DNA of 64,000 nt from Hyparrhenia diplandra (GCA_015847255.1 JADLZK010012615.1:310001-374000), one strand, 5' to 3'; shown: positions 35,481 through 48,420, numbered from the stretch's first letter. The notes: generated from the sequence alone by a model not told the origin. Numbers and translations: made by a program.

Positions 35481-36196
35481 CAGCCCCGCATAGAGTGCCT
35501 GTATGGAGAACCGCGGGCCGACTGATCTCTTCTGTTATTTGCCCATTTTCCTACCCACATATATGGCCTCTGTTTGGGAGAAAGCCCTCCACATAAAACA
35601 GTTTATTATGGGTAGATAGTGTATGCAGCAGGTACTCGAAGGGTGTTTTTGAAGATTAAGCAACAACGTTGCTTACAGAAGCTGGGTGTGTTGCACGGAC
35701 CTCCGGAAGACGGAAAGCAGGAGCCAAGTAGCATGCATTCTTGTGCTTCCTCGCTGGGAGATGAGCCCCGTCTCCTGTCGGGCATTTGCCGACACGGACA
35801 GAGACATTGGTTCTTCACAGAGGTCTCCCATCCACCTTAATTAGAGTAAGCATAACGGGTAGCATTGTAACCACCTCGGGCATAGGTGCTAGAAGGGTGT
35901 TTTTGAGGTGGTTATTTCTTAATGTGTTTGTACACTTTGCTTATTGTACCGTGTTGAACTATCAATTAATTGTAATGCTTTTGTGAAGCACGTATAATCC
36001 CAGTTCGACCTGTAATTACTCGATGTCGTCACGTACAAATTTTGGCACCACTCTGGCTCTGTTAGTGGATAATCTCAGTTCAACCTGTAATTACTCGGGG
36101 TCGTCGCGTAGAAATTCAATTTAATTCGAAAAAATACCAAACCTAATCCGAAAAATCTCAAACATTGTGGTTCCTTCACACATGGCATGTGCATGT
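35481..36196. other. Unassigned region with a 70-bp partial tandem repeat
   Basis: No recognisable gene. 'gttcgacctgtaattactcg' (36003) recurs as a near copy at 36074. A 'gaagggtgtttttga' segment occurs at 35637 and again near 35892. These look like decayed repeats. Confidence 0.4.
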
Positions 36197-36605
36197 CTAT
36201 AAAATAAATCCTCCATCAAGGGCTGTCAGCAGGTGTGGGCTGTCAGCAGGTGTGGACGACACAACGAAAAGTATTTTATTAGCACTGGAAGCTAGAGACA
36301 AAATTTGGCTTAAGACATCGTGTCAGGTTAAAGTATGGTAACGCTAGTGTGTTAGCGTGCTAATAATGGAACCTCAGTGCTAGAAAACACTGAAAATATA
36401 TTTTACGATGATTAGATCTAGGACGGCTATGGACGCCACTGGCATTAGAAAAAACAGACTTTGCTTAAGATCTTACGCTGCCGTCAAATTAAAATGCCTC
36501 ACTCTGCTTAAGATCTCGTGTCGAGGAGGTCAGACCTAATATTGTCTACTTTAAATAGTGTGCCAGCTAATGGCATGTGTAGTTGTCCTACACTGCAACC
36601 AGGTT
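36197..36605. repeat. Direct duplication, copy 1
   Basis: 409 bp matching 38583-38975 at high identity in the same orientation. Contains an extra internal copy of 'gggctgtcagcaggtgt'. The ends are not TG/CA. Function unknown. Confidence 0.8.
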
Positions 36606-37079
36606 GGGTGGTTGCATGTTGAGCTATGGCACCATGGAGATGAATTCTGCTTGCTCTAACTTCATTGCGTATGGGACTAGAAATTTCATGAAATGCATCA
36701 CAAAATGCAAGAGGGAGGGCATTTGGGACTAGACAATTCAGTATTTAACATTATCATGTTAGTGTTGCGTTAACAGAAGTGATATGTGAAGAGCGTTGGA
36801 GCATTATTGTAGCTACATTTGGGTGTAAAATTCTCAGTAAATATCAACAAGCCGGATGGATGGCAGTCGTGTTTGAGAGTTGAAATGAGTGGTGAAAGGA
36901 TGGACAACCTGCACTGCACTCATGTAGGAGAGTCTTGGGGTGTCCATTGCGTATGTGCTCAGCCATATGTGTGGACTTCGCGGTTACCATAGAAGTTTAT
37001 CTCCCAAATTGCATTTTACTATTGTCCATCTTGCGCTAATGCTCTGTTGTCTAGAAAACATTTGTGATGGAAAGAATTT

Positions 37080-37560
37080 TTCAAGGCTCCTATTCAACTC
37101 CCCCTTCTAGTCGCCTTGTCGGGTCCTCCATCGTGGGACGCCATGTGTCCACTCTTTTGCCGAGGGTTGTGGGACCCATTTCTCGGTAAAGACTTAACCT
37201 TTGCCGAGGGCTATGGGGCCCGTGTCTCGGTGAAGATTTTTTTCTCCGCCTAACAGGACACCGGACGGGCGCCACGTATCCTAGAATTGCCAAGAGCCGT
37301 TGGCAGGCCATCGATAAAGGCGAGAGTCCACCCAGACAGCCCTCGGCACAGGACCTCTTTGCACCTTACAAGGCCCTCGACCATTTTTTTTTCGATTTTG
37401 GTTTTCATATTATTTTTTGTTGCCCTGCTACAGTACTAGACGGCCCTCAGCTCCTATGCCGAGGGTCGCCTAGTAGACTCTCAGCAAAGGTGAAGCCTTT
37501 GCCGAGAAGGGACTCTCGGCAGAGGGGTTCGACACGTGGCGTTCGGCAGGTAACCTATTT
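37080..37560. mobile_element. CACTA subterminal repeat remnant
   Basis: Several copies of TTTGCCGAGGGC or CTCGGCAAA in both orientations (37160, 37201, 37341, 37443, 37498), the known subterminal motif of a grass CACTA family. No transposase and no intact terminus. Confidence 0.6.
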
Positions 37561-37659
37561 GTTGTGAAAGAAAAAAAAAAAACAAATCCTTTTTCGATGG
37601 CCAGACTTTATGTTTCACCAAGAATTCCCAGAATGCTACTCCTTTAAAAAAAAATAAGA

Positions 37660-38328
37660 ACATTTCAGTTTTCAAGGCCTTTAATGCAAATGATATCTCA
37701 GAAGTCTTCCGCTTGCCTCTCTCTCAGGAAGGTTATAATCAAATGCAGACCATAATCCAGAGATCATGTTGGAAACATAACTGATCCGTGAGAATGACAT
37801 TTGGTGTTACTTTGGGGAATCATCAAGTTCTCTACTTCAAGGGTCTACAAAACCTTAATGGGTGATAGTCCTACATCAATTGCCTTCAGGTGGCTCTGGA
37901 AGTGTTATTGCCGGCCCAAACACAAAGTCTTTGCCCGGCTTCTCCTCAAGGACACGCTAAGTACAAGAAACATTCTCAAAAGGAAAAACATGGATCTCCA
38001 AAGCTTTGATTGTGTGCTATGTAACCAGAACATAGAGGAGACAGTTGAACACCTCTACTTTCATTGTCCATTTGCACAGCAGTGTTGGGGAATCATCAAC
38101 CTGGAAACAACAAATGATGGGGTGTTTGGTAATCTTGATGCCCTTCGAACTCAACTTCAATCTCAATTTTTCATGGAGACACTCATCATTATGTGTTGGA
38201 CCATCTGGACGGCCAGAAGCGCCCCAATCTTTGAAGCTAACCTGACCTCTATCCAGGAATGCAAAAGGAAGTTCTTTGTGGAGTTGAATCTCATCTATCT
38301 ATCTATAATAATAATAATACCTATATGA
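37660..38328 (+). pseudogene. LINE ORF2 C-terminal fragment (zf-RVT)
   Basis: A shifted N-terminal piece (ISEVFRLPLSQEGYNQ, near 37697) is followed by an open frame to 38328. That frame carries FRWLWKCYCRPKHKVF, LKDTLSTRNILKRKNM and CVLC....EHLYFHC, the zinc-binding reverse-transcriptase-associated domain (zf-RVT) of plant L1-type LINEs. The reverse transcriptase itself is absent. The frame ends in a short (TAA)n run at 38307-38320. Strongly 5'-truncated, as is usual for LINE insertions. Confidence 0.75.
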
Positions 38329-38582
38329 GAAACCTCCACTAGGGATTTATCTCAACATGCAGGGGTGCCACATCAGCAGCGGTCCACAAATTGGAGATCC
38401 CCACTAAGTGATTTTCCTAGCTTCTCATTAATCCATGCCAAGCTCATCACTACGGGTTTTAGCTGCCTTGACTCCTGAGCTCCCCACTAACGCATGCATG
38501 CAGAAACTTCCCCACTAGCTAGTAGGCACCACACATGCATCCAGATTTATTAGGTCTCCGGCCTACCCAGTATAATCTTTGC
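38329..38582. other. Unassigned spacer
   Basis: 254 bp between the LINE fragment and the second duplication copy. Its start (TCTATAATAATAATAATACC) resembles a Helitron 5' end but no partner 3' end was found. Confidence 0.3.
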
Positions 38583-38975
38583 CTATAAAATAAATCCTCC
38601 ATCGAGGGCTGTCAGCATGTGTGGACGGCACAGCGAAAAGTTGTTTATTAGCACTGGAAGCTAGAGACAAAATTTGGCTTAAGACATCGTGCCAGGTTAA
38701 AGTATGGTAACGCTAGTGTGGCAGCGTGCTAATAATGGAACCTCAGTGCTAGAAAACACTGAAAATATATTTTACGATGATTAGATCTAAGACGGCTATG
38801 GACGCCACTGGCATTAGAAAAAAAAGACTTCGCTTAAGATCTTGCGCTGGCGTCAAATTAAAATGCCTCACTCTGCTTAAGATCTCGTGCCGAGGAGGTC
38901 AGAACTAATATTGTCTACTTTAAACAGTGTGCCAGGCTAATGGCATGTGTAGTTGTCCTACACTACAACCAGGTT
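38583..38975. repeat. Direct duplication, copy 2
   Basis: 393-bp partner of 36197-36605, 1977 bp downstream of it. Both copies run from 'ctataaaataaatcctcc' to 'accaggtt'. Confidence 0.8.
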
Positions 38976-39122
38976 CATGTTTTAGTGCTCAGAGTCAGAT
39001 ATGTACGTGTATCTCAATTCAAGTCCACGAGCTAGGATGAGGGAAGCCAAATGCATCTCCCCTCGTCATCGTAAGTCGCATGCACATTTGTATCCTTGTT
39101 TTCTATCAAAACTAGTTAAATG

Positions 39123-39140
39123 CCCATGCGTTGCTACGGG
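39123..39140 (-). terminator. Helitron 3' hairpin (autonomous element)
   Basis: CCC/GGG-closed stem with a G-T pair, 7 nt before the CTAG end, matching the common grass Helitron terminus built on CCCGTAGCAACGCA. Confidence 0.7.
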
Positions 39141-39295
39141 ATAATAAAATTTTGTATAAAAAACATAAATCGCATGATAAGGTAATAATACTATAAAATT
39201 AAAAACTGATGTTAAAGTGACATATTGGATCGCTCATGAGTAATCACCACAATATGTCCGGACACCGTAAACAATACCAAGTGTAGCATTGAGAG

Positions 39296-39803
39296 GTTGA
39301 TTATTTGACATCAAGCGCTCGAGATATACACCATGCACAAGCAATTTGTATATACAGATGGGAATATAACATGTATAGATCTTTTTACATTCATGTATTG
39401 TGCATATAACACCCTCGTATAGAGTCCGATAAACCATTTAAAAGTATCTAGGAATATCAACAAATATGACGTTAGTTAAATAATATTTATTTAAACATGA
39501 TTTTTTTCTTTCTTCCACGTCAATCTTATATATTATTGTTATATATAAAAAGATTGTCTTATGTTCTTAAAAATAACCAAGAAAATAGATATGCACCATG
39601 CACAAGCGTCGGCATATACGCAATGTACAAGTAGTCGATATACAGGCCGCATACACCATGCATCAACCGTTCGAGAATATAATATGTACATATGATTTTA
39701 CATTCATGTACTATATATATAACATCTCCATGTAGTGTCGACAAAACAATTTAGAAGTACCTAGGAATATCAATGAATATTGATGTTAGTTAAATAATAT
39801 TTT
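39296..39803. repeat. Two imperfect tandem units near the Helitron 3' end
   Basis: The block 39296-39485 and the block 39588-39803 share the order: 'caccatgcacaag', 'ttttacattcatgta', 'ctaggaatatcaa', 'gttagttaaataatat'. Period about 300 bp. Non-coding, AT-rich. Confidence 0.6.
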
Positions 39804-39910
39804 ACAATATAAAATGAATTACAAATACATTGTATGTGTTACTAATCTTCAATTACCTTGCCTATTGCGATAGAACCTCCTTCCATACAATATTCTTCGT
39901 GAAAATTCCC

Positions 39911-42900
39911 TCAAGCTGGCTGGCGTCTTTTTATCCTTACCTTTTTTACTTGGTGCATTCTTTTTATTTTTCCGACGCCATTCTTTCTAATATTTTTTTT
40001 CTCCAACTTTTTGGCCTCCTCCTCCGTGCCTCCGCATCGCGGGAGTGCGAGGATCTTGATATTCGCTCTTGACGTGGCTCTAGACATCGCCACATACAAC
40101 CGACCGTGAGAGAACACCGGTGCGCGCAGATACACACCCACGTTTGGGATCGTTTGGCCCCGTGACTTGTTGACCGTCATGGCAAAGCTCACCGATAGGG
40201 GGCGCTTCCACTTAAACTCGAACGGAACATCTCATCGGGCGGGCACGGGGGGGTATTCGAGGAAGGAATACCCGCTTCCCCAAAGATGGTGCCCAACCAC
40301 GATTTCCGTCGATTGTATTTCTTGAGAACCCCCGCACAAAGACCTTGTACCGTTACCCCCATTGGCGGGGGTCAATATTCGAAGCAAGATGACAGACACC
40401 CCGAGCTTGAGCTTCAAGACATGTGGAGGCAAGCGGGGTTGAGACTGTTAAGGAACTCTTGGATAATAGTTATGTGGATCATCTATGGCGAGTCAAAACT
40501 GTGATACACCATCTCGCCACCTTGGAACATATCAATTATTTTCATATTGATCATGTCCACCAAATCGTTACGTGTAGATAAAATCGCTCTGGTGGTGATG
40601 TAGTCTTTATTCGCCATGTTTGCATTTAGGTCAGGAAAGATGATGTCGATCAATGTGCGAAGATCCTTCTCAGCATCGCCAGAGTACGGGACACAGATCT
40701 CTTCTAGAATTCGTACATCATCATCACCATAAACATCCTCCGTTCCATTACCAATGCGCAATGAGATAATCGCAAACCACCGGGGTCACTGAGCCCTCAT
40801 GTTGCTTGGACGAGCTTTAGGTGGCGCATGGATTCCCAAAGATGAGAGCTTCAGAGAGAAGCTCTGACTATTTGAGCCCTGGATCCTTTCAGCACAATAG
40901 GGAGGACCTGTCTGAAATCCCCGCCAAAGACAACCGTCTTCCCACCAAACATAAGGTCTGACCGGCTCATTGTATCTCGTAGGCTCTTGTCAAGTGCTTC
41001 CACGCTTTGCCTCCTTGTCATAGATGTCTCGTCCCATATTATGAGAGTCGCTTGACGTAGCAACTTGGACGTACCATCTTGTTTAGTGAATTTGCATCCA
41101 TCGCCATCTTTAGCATTGAGAGGTATCATGAAGCGCGAGTGCCTTGTCCTCCCACGGCAATATGGATCTTTGCGACTCAGATGTTGCTTTGTAGCCACGA
41201 CAATCTTTTTCTGGCTACGTAGTTTTCCGATAAGTGCCCTATACAAAAATGTCTTTCCCGTACCACCAGGTCCATCCACCAAGAACATCCCGCCCTTTTG
41301 CTTTGGATGCCGGCCATTATCTCATCGTAGCGGACTTTTGCTCTCTGTTGAGTGAGTCGCACAAAAACTCATCTTTGGGGTCCATCTCGACTCTACTCTC
41401 CTCAAGTATCTCTCGAGGAATACGGCTGGCATTGTCATATGTGTCATCAATTTTTGGAAGAGTCAATTTGTGAAACTCCTTCCCCATAGACAGCACTATG
41501 TTTCTAATATCTATCAAAACCATCTGTTGCACCAGTTCCAGACATGGGTTATTACGGCTGTAGTCCTCTGACATTGCATCGTAGTGCTTTTTCCATAAAC
41601 CAAACACATCATGTGGCTCACAGAATACTATTATTGTTGCAAATAGCCTTCGTAGAGAGGAAGGCATCTCGAATAAAGTAGCTTCACTTAGACACTCATC
41701 CAGTGTATTGTCCTCTTCGATTAGACCCCTCCTTTGCGCAGCTTCACGGAATGAAGGTAGCAGCTCTCCATCGACGGTCCTAAGGTGTTCGTATGAGGTA
41801 GCACCAGCAACATTATTTAGGAGGACACGCAGAAAGTAGCGTTCTCCCTCTGCGGGATGAGCCGATATGACTCTACCAACTTGGAAAACAGTAGTTCTTT
41901 CTAGGTCGCCAGAATTTGCCATTAGGCGCCAAGTGAAATGCTGCGGGAAGTCTCGATACAAGATTCCACGGGATGCCTCATTTTGCTGTTGTAATTAAAA
42001 TACGCAAATCAACATTGAATCTTCGCGCCCGGCTTATTAACAATCCTGTCAACCTTGTCCTTTTTATGGAATGACACCATGTGCATGCCTGGAACATGAA
42101 GCTGCAGCTGCTGTACTGGTGGATAGTTCTTGCTCAAGTCAAAGCCATATATCCGCCATAGCGCCTCTCTATATTGCACGATCTCATCAACATCGCCCTT
42201 CTTATCGGCTTTGTCGCCTCCCTCATAGCCACCGATGCCCCTGTCATGTCCCTTGTATATGTACTTGAAGATGTACTTTATCGATTTGATGCTCCCACAT
42301 GCTTCAACATTTATATGGCGCTTGAAGGTACGCAGCGGAGAGGGTTGTAAGGCACAACCCATCGGTTGTCCAAGAAATGGCCTCGTACTTTTCCGTACGC
42401 CCATCATTGCGTCGCCGATAGACGGGGTATGAATCCTTTCCTTGTGACGTTGACTCACGTAATGCTTTAGGGTAATGGTTCTTGCATTCACCTTTAAACC
42501 ACCGTGCATGGACAAAATGGATTAAGCTTCCCACGGGGACCATGCATCATATGCTTTGTAACCATCTTGTAGAGCTCAGGGGTATTTCTTCTTGTTTGGT
42601 AGCTCGCGACCGATAATCATGTCATATTGCTCGGGACATGTGAGCTTGTACTTCCGTTCCATTATTAGTAAACCGGTGTGCATGCGGCAAACCCCTCTTC
42701 GAAACTCCACCACATATACGTAGGCCTTCACCTTCCCAAGGATGTCTTTCTCCATCAACATTTTCTTCATTGCATCTAACTTTTGCTCTAAAGACTCGTG
42801 TGACGAGATATGGACGGTCTTGATTGTCCGGCCCGGATAAAGTTCATTCTTGATCTCGCCCCCAGTTAGGGTTGCACGTCATCGTGAGGAAGATATCAGG

Positions 42901-44465
42901 TTTACCATACTTTCGCACGAGAGCCATTGCATCCATGTACCGGTGCCTCATATCACGGGGTCCTCCTATGAATGAAGAAGATAACACAATGACGCCCTCC
43001 AACATTCTCGCACTCCCTTCACCCGCATGCATCTTTGTCCACCGTGCCTTGATATAGGTCAGCTCTCAAAGAGTCTTGATTGTTCCGTATGTAGTCTAAA
43101 CGCGAGCTCTCAATCTTGATGTGCGTGTGTCGACAAAGAAATCGTTGGAAAAGTCGGCCGCCATAGAGTATTGGATTAAATACATTTGGCCGCATCCGGA
43201 ACTTATAGCGAGTAGTCGCGCACGGATACACACACATTTCCAAGAGGTTACGCAAGGGGAGACAATGGTCGAGTTAGTACTATGATATAATGAGAACTAA
43301 GTTTATATTGAATTAATGAAAAGGGTTCAAGGTACCTCCATCGTCATCGCCATCAGCCGTACCCTCTTTTCTCAAGACGCCTTTTGCGGATCTCTCGAGC
43401 TCTCTCAACTTCTTCCATAGTAACATTTTTTTTGAAATGCAATTATGCCACCGAGCTCACCCTTCGGGGGCTTAAAAAGCGGGTATGAAAGCGGGTCATA
43501 GCACGCCATATATGAGCGGATGCCATGTATGGACCGGTCCGTCCCTTGCAGAACCACGCTATGCATGGACCGGTCCGTCCCTTGCAGGACCACGCTATGC
43601 TGGAATTGGCCTAGACGCCACTCCCCTCAACCCGCACGGCACCACCTCTTTGCGATAGGCTCGTTATATGTTCTCTGGTCAAGCCGCTGGTCAAGGTTGA
43701 ACTCGATACGATAATCCTCGACGTTCTCAACGTGTCCCATACGCCCGTTAGCCGAGAGTAGGGATTCCCATTAAGAATCCCAACCAATTGCTCAATAACT
43801 TCCACTGTCTTTTCGACGCGACCGCTACTTTACGACACTTGCTCATCCGATGCTCGAGGGACGGATCGTCATCGTAAAAAAATAAAGCTCAAGGTATCTC
43901 TTTTCAACACCATCCTCTTTACCAAAAGACCGTATGTTATGGTAAATGGTCCATGAGCACGAACGTGTAGATACCACAAAGGTTCTCATGTTTGTGGTAA
44001 CACGATCTAGGTGGCGGTATAGAGAAGTGAAAGAGAAGTGGCCATTGAAATATCTTATGTTTTGCACGAAAGTGCCTAGCATTTGTTTGATAATAAAGAA
44101 AGTGCTTACGACACCTATATATACAATACAAAGTTTGGTCTAAACATTTGTTTGATAATAAAGAAAATATGATAAATCCAATTACATTATCATAATATAG
44201 TTTTAAAATAACAATGCCTAGTGTAATGCCTTTATTGTAGTTTAATTAAAACCATACCACATTTCTATAAAAAGGCTTACCCGCGTCTTGAGCGATGGTT
44301 TTAATTAAACTATCATCAAGATACAAAGGAACTTCAATGCGAGCATTCCTTGCATTTTTTGTGTTGCATACATCTCACGCCGTCTCATGTTTAGAAGACT
44401 TCTTTTGCCCGGGGAGACATTGCAGCTCTTCTTGCTACGTCACGAGCATTCCTATGCTCCTTTGG
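39911..44465 (-). pseudogene. Helitron Rep/helicase (RepHel), main coding block
   Basis: Rolling-circle replication initiator fused to a PIF1-family helicase, read right to left in several frames. N-terminal Helitron-like domain: FVQNIRYFNGHFSFTSLY (44100), YDPLSYPLF (43490). Rep motif 1 FLTMTCNP lies near 42865. The HUH motif GLPHAH is present near 42690 but one base out of frame. Motif 3 with two tyrosines (KYIFKYIYKG) is near 42265. Helicase: Walker A GPGGTGKT (41275), IIWDET (41040), GGDFRQVLP (40930), motif V TVNKSRGQT (40175), motif VI GRLYVAMSRATS (40100). At least five frameshifts or stops. In a working element this nicks and unwinds donor DNA for transposition. Confidence 0.88.
43528..43600 (-). 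repeat. 36-bp tandem duplication inside RepHel
   Basis: Two adjacent copies of a 36-base unit containing 'ggaccggtccgtcccttgca' (43531 and 43567). It translates as a repeated 12-residue block VVLQGTDRSMHS/VVLQGTDRSIHG, in frame. Confidence 0.8.
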
Positions 44466-47400
44466 TGTCATACCCGGTTTTAAGAACAAAACCCGGATAC
44501 ACACTATATGTGAGCCCAGAAGTCAAATCTCACACATAGTTACAATTAAAGGAAATATCAAAACATAATGCTTAATATATAACAAACTTATTACAAAAAG
44601 ATAACCTCAAAGCGCGTATAACGGAAAGACACTCCGTTCTTGGGATGAAGCCTCCACCCACGAGGGACAAACTAAGCGGTTGATCACAAGCCCTGAATCC
44701 TTCAAAACTCTAGCAATCTTGCAACATCCTGGTTTGAGTGGGAAATTGCAAGGGTGAGTCCATGTCGAATTCAGCAAATATAACATGGGGTTATGAAGCT
44801 CAAAAGGCTAGACACTGGTTTAACTGCGGTTAGCATTTTAGTAGGTCAAATTTTATCATTAATTAAGCAAGAAGTTGTGCTTAAGCCCCAAATATTCCCA
44901 CATCATACTTAAGAGCAACATCTGTCATCAAGTCTCCATCATCATCATCAACATCATCGCCGTAGTCACCATCAACTTAAATCCATGTCTCAACATCCAT
45001 AGATCACTATTCCTTGAGTTTTAGGGCCGCTCGTGACCGTGAGCACGGCTGATATATCCGGTTTGATCAAACTCTGCGCAGAGGTGTACACTTTCACTGT
45101 GAGTCATGATTCTCAAATGCATGGGTTAGCAAGGCCCAATACACCAAGAATCATATAAAGCCTTTCAATGGTTCTTCTAAAATGTCAAAGCCGCTAGGAT
45201 TCAATGGTTATTCTGTAGGATCCAACCCGCGTAGGTGGGTTCCCACAAATCGACCTTCCCCATTTGCGCCACAAGAGGGTAACTCGACAAGATAGGAAAG
45301 GTCCATTGACCGACTAAAGTCGAGCCATATAACCCCCACATTTATCTTTGTAAGTCCGGCTTTTGCGAAGGATAAGTCCTTATGGAGGGCCAAGAGTACC
45401 ATGAAGAAGCATGAACTCTCACCCTATGGTCCGTTTGGTGAACATCATCTCATACAAACCATTGTATATATAACATATTCATCATTAGATCATGTTTATA
45501 TAAAGTTGAGCACTAGCAATATACTACCCATATGCAAGCATCCCCATAGGCAACAAGGTACAAGATAACAATTACTATGTTATAATCTCTAAGTTTGTCA
45601 AGGTGGACACATGCATATGAATTGTGATTATAAAGTGTATAGGAAACAAGGATAGTCCCATGCTATACTTGCCTTAAACTCAATTCCTTCTTCTTAATTA
45701 TTAATTAATTCCTCAAAGAACTCTCGAGGATCCCGATCTTCAAATAATTCCTGATCTTCCACGAACTGCTCACCGACCACTTGATCACCAACTTCTTCTT
45801 CTAGACCACCAACGTAACACTCACCGACTAAACATCGTCATAAAGCACCACACAAGCATCTGAGAAATCATACACGAAGCAAACAATAGAACTATATTAG
45901 AACATTACACCAACAGTATGAAAACAAGATAAAAAGGGTTATAAAACAAATCTACGTCTCACTACGATCACATAGACGCGAAGATCACAAAAATCGGAGC
46001 TAGAACGTGAAAGTTATGGATTAAACAAGATTTACCTTAGTAAAACAATTTAAATCAAACTTCGAATTTGAAAAGTTTAAAACACAGTTAACATTGCTGC
46101 TAACGCGAAGTTTACGTCGTTATGAACCTAACTCAACTTGAACGGGTCAAAACGGAGTTTAAAATGAGCAAGTTATGGCCAAAACAAGCTTTACGGGCAT
46201 AGCTTGCGGAAACCGGGGGCTAGATCAAGATTAACCGTAGCCTCCGGGGCCTAACTCGTAAAAACAGGGACGAGGTCAAGGGCTAAAGTCTAATTACTTT
46301 TGTACTGCGTGGATCGTTTCAGTAAATCTAGGAAACTGCTGGGGCTTTATTCAAAAGTGACGGGGGCGGACTCGGGTGTTGACCAGGTTGACTGGTTGGT
46401 CGGCTGCGTGGCGTCTAGCGTGGCGGCGATGTGTATGACCGGCGTGGGCACGCCGCGTCGGCGGCCGGTCGGGTTGGGTATGACCTATGGTTGACCGGGT
46501 ACTAGCATCTAATCTGGACCGTCGGATCGTGATCGGGCGGCTGGGAAACTGCGCTAGCGGGTTGGTCGCCGTGGCGCGGGATACTGGCGGTGGGTTGCCC
46601 GCGAAGCAGCGAGTCGCGGGTTCGCGGAATGGCGCCCGGCTCGGCTGAGCATCTGCGGGTTGCACCAGCGCAGCCAACGGCCTCGCCGAACGTGATGCGC
46701 TCATCGACGCCTTGGCGGCTACGGCCGGAGACGCGGATCGGCGGGCGCTGGAGCTAGCGCGGCGATCGCCATGGCTGCGATGGGCCACACAAAGAAAGGG
46801 AGAGACGGGACGGTAGGGGTCCCGGCGTGTTCCTCTATCATGGGCGGAGCTCGGGGGACGGGTTCTCGGCGGCCGAGAGCGCACCGGATAGGAGAGAGGT
46901 GGTGGCGGATTCGATTAGGGTTAGGGTTTGGGTGCCGGGCGACGGCGCATTTCGGTTAGGTTCCGAGGAGGGGGACCACGAGGGGCACAAGGCTCGCTCT
47001 TATAGGCCGCGGGCATCCTCGGGTCGCGGCTCGGCGGGATCGACGGGCGGCGTCGTCCGCGTGATCAGGAGGAGGAAGACGGCTCTTCCTCGCCGACGCG
47101 TGGGGCCTGGCTGGGGCGAGGGGCCCGGGGGCGGCCCGGCTGGCGGACGACGGCGCCGCTCTGGCGGGCTGGCCGCTGTCTGCTGGGCCAAGGAGCCAAA
47201 GAGGCGGAGCGCCTTGAGCCGGGCGCTGGTGGGCTTGCCGCAACCCGCCTGCTGCTTCTGGGCGGGCTGGGCTGCAAGTGGAGCAGGCCGAAAACCAGTA
47301 AAGAGAGAGAGAAAAGCCCTTTTCTTTTATTTAAACAGCTTTCAAATGAGCTTTCCAATAGAATTTGAATTCCTTTGAACTTTTTGGTCAAAACCAGTCA

Positions 47401-47568
47401 TCTCATAAATAATTATGCAGCAGCATGAGTGCACAATACATGTTTCTAAACCTTATATTTCATTTTATTTCTTAAAATTTATTATTTACCTAAATTAGGA
47501 TGCTCACAAAATTCATAAATAAATCAATTTAACCTATTCTCAAAAATTGCAAAATTTGGGGTGTTACA
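44466..47568 (-). mobile_element. Solo Gypsy LTR in Helitron coding sequence (TSD TTTGG)
   Basis: 3103 bp. On the minus strand it starts TGTAACACCCC (47568) and ends CCGGGTATGACA (44466). Perfect 5-bp duplications TTTGG at 44461-44465 and 47569-47573. A TATA box CCTATAAGAG (minus) lies at 46998-47007, with a GC-rich leader at 46350-46990. Removing the LTR and one TTTGG joins RepHel codons in frame (TVTC|PKEHRNARD). ORFs within it, GC-rich on both strands, are not genes. Tekay-like by structure. Confidence 0.88.
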
Positions 47569-47573
47569 TTTGG

Positions 47574-48420
47574 ACACGTGACAGTCTGGTTGATGGCACT
47601 GTGTGCATATCCGAAACCTACATAGAATGACACTTTAATCAATGCAGTTTAGGCCGGTGTCTAAGCACAAATGTAACACAGGCAAAATAACACAGACAAA
47701 ATTAACCAAATTAATAAACAATGTATAAGATGTACCCGTTTCATCGACAATACTGATTTCTTCATCAGTGTCCATGATATCCACGTCATCAGTGTTGGTT
47801 AAAGGTAGTGAAACTTCTACAAATAAGTAATCAAGATATGTCATTTACGGTCGCAGGACCGACAAATAAGTACTGCGACAAACTAAAATAAGCTACCTGA
47901 TAATACATCCAAGCTTTCATTATTGTAGGTTGACTGCCTATGGAGCCAATCACTATTTTCATCCATTTCATCTGTTGTATTCCGATCTGCAAGTTTAAAT
48001 ATAGTAAACTCTTATTAAACCTTGCAACAAAATCGATTGCGGAGTCTCAACATGACTTAAGTACAGTCGCAATCATAATAAATAATTTTTTATTAGCCGA
48101 TCACTATTTTTGGATTTTAAAGTGACACAAAATCAACACCACCATACCTGTTGATTGGGTAGTCTCAACATGACCATGGCTATTCCGAGTTGTCTGGCTC
48201 TTGTGCACATTGCGATCCCCATCTGCTGCTTGCCGCACGAATGTGAATAGGGTATGATTAGCTTCAAGGAAGTTTGGTGATGATTTGCAAACATACGAAC
48301 ATTATGAGAAAATTGAAACCTACACTCATGGGTTGTATTTGTAAGGTCCCCAAAGGTACCCGATCACCAGTTCGCCCACGCGTGCCCATCAATACAACCT
48401 GTCAATTAGTTTTCAGATTT
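47574..48420 (-). pseudogene. RepHel upstream exons (putative)
   Basis: Continues the Helitron gene beyond the solo LTR. On the minus strand, short open blocks end at GT donor sites: EVSLPLTNTDDVDIMDTDEEISIVDETG is split by its donor at 47736; a block with DRNTTDEMDENSDWLHRQ lies at 47900-47990; a block with HTLFTFVRQAADGDRNVHK lies at 48150-48260; and one with MGTRGRTGDRVPLGTLQ at 48330-48400. Acidic, low-similarity N-terminal exons are usual in grass RepHel genes. Exon borders are by eye. Confidence 0.5.

Noticed and set aside
38307..38582. Second Helitron starting TCTATAATAATAATAATACC
   Set aside because: Only the putative 5' end is seen; no CTAG end with hairpin in the same orientation. 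The run also serves as a LINE-type tail.
46351..47391. Overlapping 90-183 codon ORFs on both strands
   Set aside because: All lie in the GC-rich leader of the solo LTR at 44466-47568 with defined target duplications.
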